From: Hyphomicrobium_A sp964622715
Lineage (GTDB): Bacteria; Pseudomonadota; Alphaproteobacteria; Rhizobiales; Hyphomicrobiaceae
NCBI GenBank assembly: GCA_964622715.1
Contig: CAZURR010000057.1
Coordinates: 1-16,345 of the forward strand
Reading direction: 5' to 3'
DNA: 16,345 bases
Part shown: piece by piece, positions 13,918-16,345 of the stretch
How the letters are laid out: each line of letters begins with the position of its first letter
How positions within the stretch are numbered: position 1 is the first letter of the stretch
Program-made: the position numbers and the translations under genes
The notes under the pieces: generated by a model
What the model saw: the letters and a program-made list of their open reading frames with translations, nothing else
Database searches by the model: none
What the model was told of the DNA's origin: nothing

Positions 13918-13968
13918 CAACTCACTCCACACGTCTTTCGCTTCAAGGAACCCCACAACGTATCTGGC

Positions 13969-14073
13969 CTACGTCCCCTTGACGTCAATTTCAATGCGGC
14001 GGTTTTCCGCCCTGGTGCCTGGCTTTTGGTTGGGAGCGCACAAAGAGAAAGTCTTGTCGCGATCTTCAGCCAT
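13969..14073 (-). CDS. candidate 34-residue protein overlapping the cfa stop codon
   Basis: The ATG at 14073 overlaps the last codons of cfa (ATGGCTGA holds both this start and the cfa stop), an arrangement typical of translational coupling. It encodes 34 residues, MAEDRDKTFSLCAPNQKPGT then RAENRRIEIDVKGT, before a TAG. The composition is protein-like. The stretch ENRRIEID resembles the NRR-x-EI end of OmpA-like peptidoglycan-binding domains, so it could also be the leftover C-terminal end of such a gene. There is no separate strong ribosome binding site. Real protein, decayed remnant and chance frame are all possible. Confidence 0.35.
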   Translation of the reverse strand: MAEDRDKTFSLCAPNQKPGTRAENRRIEIDVKGT

Positions 14074-15376
14074 GCCTGCGGCGCGGTGTGATAGGCCGAA
14101 TCTCCGCCTCTCTCACTTTCCCACGCAACGATTGAGTCGAGCCGTACCGCATTTCCGCATTTCGCAACGCCAAAATTCTCGCAGAAATGTAGTCGCGGGT
14201 GATAGGAAGCGCATCAACATGGTGTGCGCACTGGACCTGAAAAACGCCAAGGTTCCCGTAACGGAAACTGGCCTCACATGAGGCGAGATAGAACTCCCAC
14301 ATGCGGCAGAACCGTTCGTCATACAGGGCTAGCGCGGCGTCGCGACGTGCCATGAACTGCCGGCGCCACTCAGCAAGCGTCTTGGCATAGTGCAGGCGCA
14401 GGCACTCAACGTCGGTAACAATCAATCCAGAGCGCTCGATCGCCGGGACTATCTGCGAGAGGGCAGGAAGATGGCCGCCGGGGAAAATATATTTTTCGAT
14501 CCAAGGGTTCGGTTCCCAAGGCACATCGAGGTGGCCAATGGTATGAAGCAGCATCACACCGTCCGGCGCGAGGAGGTCGTGGCACTTCTCGAAGAACGTT
14601 TGGTAGTAGCGCGGGCCAACATGCTCAAACATACCGACCGATACAATGCTATCGAACGTGCCTTTGAGCGCGCGATAATCCTGCAGCTCAAAATTGACGT
14701 CGGTATCAAGACCGCGTTCCTTGGCACGTTCGCGCGCGACTGCAAGCTGCTCGGTTGACAGCGTGATACCCAGCACCTCGCGCGCGCCAGCAATCTCCTT
14801 CAAGTAGAGCGCCAGACCGCCCCAGCCCGATCCGATGTCAAGAACCCGGCTCTCAGGCTTCACCGCCAGCTTGGCGGTCACAAGCCGTTTCTTGGCGAGT
14901 TGCGCCTCTTCCAGCGTGCAATCGGGGCTCTCGAAGTAGGCGCACGAGTACTGCATATCCTTGTCGAGGAAGAGCCGGTAGAGCCCGCCGTTAAGATCAT
15001 AATGATGGGCCACGTTGCGGCGCGCGCGCAGGGGATTGTTGCCGCTGAACAGATCGCGCGTCAGGCGGCGGATGTAACTGACTATCTTGTTAAATAAGAC
15101 CTCAGTGCCATAATTCCCCTCGCGTAAAACAAGCTCTAGGAAATCATAAATGGTCCCACGCTCGACAACTAGGCGGCCATCCATGAACAGCTCACCCACG
15201 GAGAGGCCGGAATCGAGGATTACCCCCATCTCAGCGCGCGTGTCGGTGAAGCGCACGCGCACCTCCTCGCCGGTACCGTCACCGAATGTCAGCGTTGTCC
15301 CGCGCGCGGTTATGACTGTGAGAGCCCCGTGCAACACAACGCGGTCCAAGAAAGTTTTGAGGATTTTGTCCATCAT
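14066..15376 (-). CDS. cfa: cyclopropane-fatty-acyl-phospholipid synthase
   Basis: This 436-residue enzyme adds a methylene group from S-adenosylmethionine to the double bond of unsaturated acyl chains in membrane phospholipids, usually on entry to stationary phase or under acid stress. It has the N-terminal lipid-binding domain (1-120; GTIYDFLELVLREGNYG), then VAHHYDLNGGLYRLFLDKDM and QYSCAYF, the SAM-binding loop VLDIGSGWGG at 178-187, and the EHVG motif at 251-254 (active-site Glu-His region), then the late FRYGNLGVFQVQ. I chose the ATG at 15376 (a second ATG follows directly at 15373) because it fits the family; the longer frame to a TTG at 15433 is unlikely. No good ribosome binding site precedes it. 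The last 20 residues, basic and Pro-rich, are not typical of the family. Confidence 0.93.
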   Translation of the reverse strand: MMDKILKTFLDRVVLHGALTVITARGTTLTFGDGTGEEVRVRFTDTRAEMGVILDSGLSVGELFMDGRLVVERGTIYDFLELVLREGNYGTEVLFNKIVSYIRRLTRDLFSGNNPLRARRNVAHHYDLNGGLYRLFLDKDMQYSCAYFESPDCTLEEAQLAKKRLVTAKLAVKPESRVLDIGSGWGGLALYLKEIAGAREVLGITLSTEQLAVARERAKERGLDTDVNFELQDYRALKGTFDSIVSVGMFEHVGPRYYQTFFEKCHDLLAPDGVMLLHTIGHLDVPWEPNPWIEKYIFPGGHLPALSQIVPAIERSGLIVTDVECLRLHYAKTLAEWRRQFMARRDAALALYDERFCRMWEFYLASCEASFRYGNLGVFQVQCAHHVDALPITRDYISARILALRNAEMRYGSTQSLRGKVREAEIRPITPRRRHG

Positions 15377-16038
15377 AGCGGTGCGGGCACATTGGACACG
15401 GCCGAACCCGTGATCCCCAAGGACGAGCGCCAACCGGTCAGCCTTCCTAACGTCGTGACCGTAAGCATAAGCTATCTATGGGTATCTTGGGAATGCCAGA
15501 GGCGCAGAGATTCAAACCCTTATTAGCCTATACAAGGCATATAGTGATTTACAGGAGCGGCTGCCGGGCTCTCTCGTCGCGAGCTGGTCGGCGCAGAACC
15601 AATCGCTTTTTGAGAAGGCGTCCTTTGTCTTCGATTCCGCTTAGGGCTGGTTTATGAGCGCCGAGGCAACCGTTTGGGCAAGCAGTTTGGTTTACGACTA
15701 TCAGGCGTCTTTGCAGCGGCTGATGGTCGTGTTGGCGGCGTCACGCCACAAGTTGTAGATCCCAGCAGCGAATGAGGCCGCCGCACCTGCACTAAACAGA
15801 ACCAACCCCTCAAGCTCGGCGCGGCATTCTCGCCAAAAGATCCGCTCATTGCCCCGGCTGGCGCACCAGGCCTATTTGAATTCCCACAGTCGGAGCGACC
15901 ACGGACGACCCATCAGCATGCTGCAGCCACTTGCAAACAGTTGCGCGAATATGGGAGTCGACGCCGGGATGGCCCTCCTCCGGCGAGGCTGAGGTATTTC
16001 AACCGCGCTACCGTGCCGGGTCAACGGACGCTGGCGGC
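15377..16038. other. long intergenic region without a convincing gene
   Basis: About 660 bp lie between the cfa start and the CBS-protein stop. No reading frame has a normal start, ribosome binding site and recognisable product. The left end must hold the cfa promoter; I see no clear -35/-10 pair. A 6-bp inverted repeat (CGCCGG 15962-15967, CCGGCG 15980-15985) near the CBS gene's 3' end could form a hairpin, but no T-run follows in either direction. The part from 15471 to 15758 may be a decayed reading frame and is listed separately. Confidence 0.5.
15471..15758 (+). pseudogene. possible decayed reading frame with an in-frame stop
   Basis: One plus-strand frame is open from 15471 to 15641 without any usual start codon, with protein-like sequence such as LISLYKAYSDLQERLPGSLV and QNQSLFEKASFVFDS. 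It meets a TAG at 15642, then resumes in the same frame with an ATG at 15654 (MSAEATVWASSLVYDYQASL) and ends at a TAG at 15756. The second piece resembles the opening of short helix-turn-helix proteins of mobile elements that begin with an S-x-EAT-x-W pattern, but this is faint. It may be a remnant of a gene or merely a chance open frame in GC-rich DNA. Confidence 0.2.
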
Positions 16039-16345
16039 CTAATGTTCGGAGGCGACCAAATTTCCCACCAGTCTCGACGTGCGCTGAATCGCCTCGAGGC
16101 GATGCCTCATGATATCCCGCATTGCGATGACACCGACAAGCTTGTTTCCATCGATCACCGGGAGATGACGAATACGCTTCTCGCTCATCATCTTTACCAC
16201 CTCAGCGAGGCTATCCTCCGGCGAGCAGGTTACGACCTCCCTCGTCATGAGAGCCGACACCGGAAGTGTGTGCAGTTCGCCTCGATAGCGAGCGACTCCA
16301 TAAGCCACGTCCCTCTCCGAAACGATCCCGATCAGCCTCTCTCCG
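16039..16345 (-). CDS. CBS-domain protein, C-terminal part (5' end beyond the window)
   Basis: The frame runs in from the right edge with ERLIGIVSERDVAYGV, the end of a first CBS domain, and continues through a linker into a full second CBS domain: VSALMTREVVTCSPEDSLAE, then KRIRHLPVIDGNKLVGVIAM and RDIMRHRLE. So at least 101 residues of the usual 140-150 are present. Proteins of only two CBS domains form a Bateman module that binds adenine nucleotides or similar ligands and are common in proteobacteria, mostly without known partners. A GTG at 16308 could look like a start, but it lies inside the first CBS domain and is not one. About 660 bp of apparently non-coding DNA follow its stop codon. 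Confidence 0.88.
   Translation of the reverse strand, partial: GERLIGIVSERDVAYGVARYRGELHTLPVSALMTREVVTCSPEDSLAEVVKMMSEKRIRHLPVIDGNKLVGVIAMRDIMRHRLEAIQRTSRLVGNLVASEH

Noticed and set aside
15500..15560. A tRNA 3' end suggested by GATTCAAACCC
   Set aside because: No acceptor, D-arm or anticodon arm can be built upstream, and there is no matching T-stem.
15652..15849. A 65-codon minus-strand open frame in the gap upstream of cfa
   Set aside because: There is no ribosome binding site, no recognisable sequence and a basic, Pro/Ser-rich composition typical of chance frames.

Overview
The window looks like ordinary chromosome of a GC-rich alphaproteobacterium, most likely of the order Hyphomicrobiales. 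The clues are a DUF1489 protein, a membrane-anchored helix-hairpin-helix protein of the COG3743 type, an Hsp20 gene behind a ROSE-like leader, and densely packed genes. This placement is by recognition of families, not by a search. No rRNA, tRNA, CRISPR array, insertion sequence, prophage or secretion system was found.

Left part (1-6527). The left edge holds only the first codons of a minus-strand gene, possibly a PLP-dependent aminotransferase. A DUF1489 gene and a small exported protein follow on the minus strand. Divergent from them are a small lipoprotein, an isoprenylcysteine-methyltransferase-like membrane protein with a DUF4287/DUF5655-like gene directly behind it, and a large secreted coiled-coil protein of unknown role. 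These meet a minus-strand pair, a GNAT acetyltransferase downstream of the magnesium transporter gene mgtE.

Middle part (6528-11266, plus strand). A divergent intergenic region with a 14-bp palindrome separates mgtE from two tandem, exported NodB-type polysaccharide deacetylases, which are paralogues with unlike basic C-terminal tails. Then comes an Hsp20 gene with a heat-shock-type promoter candidate, a structured leader in which the ribosome binding site can pair with upstream U-rich sequence, and a strong intrinsic terminator. A conserved small acidic protein and a zinc alcohol dehydrogenase follow.

Right part (11250-16345, minus strand). A two-domain kinase-like protein (phosphotransferase domain plus P-loop domain) overlaps the dehydrogenase tail to tail. 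Upstream of it are a membrane-anchored Pro/Ala-rich helix-hairpin-helix protein, two unannotated tiny ORFs (one a single-pass membrane peptide, one overlapping the cfa stop codon), and cyclopropane fatty acid synthase. About 660 bp without a convincing gene follow, possibly with a decayed reading frame. The right edge holds the C-terminal part of a CBS-domain protein.

The theme, as far as there is one, is envelope and stress maintenance: exported deacetylases, cyclopropanation of membrane lipids, magnesium uptake and a small heat-shock chaperone. I see no clear new multi-gene system. The best candidates for something not yet described are the hsp20 leader RNA and the two microprotein ORFs between cfa and the helix-hairpin-helix gene.
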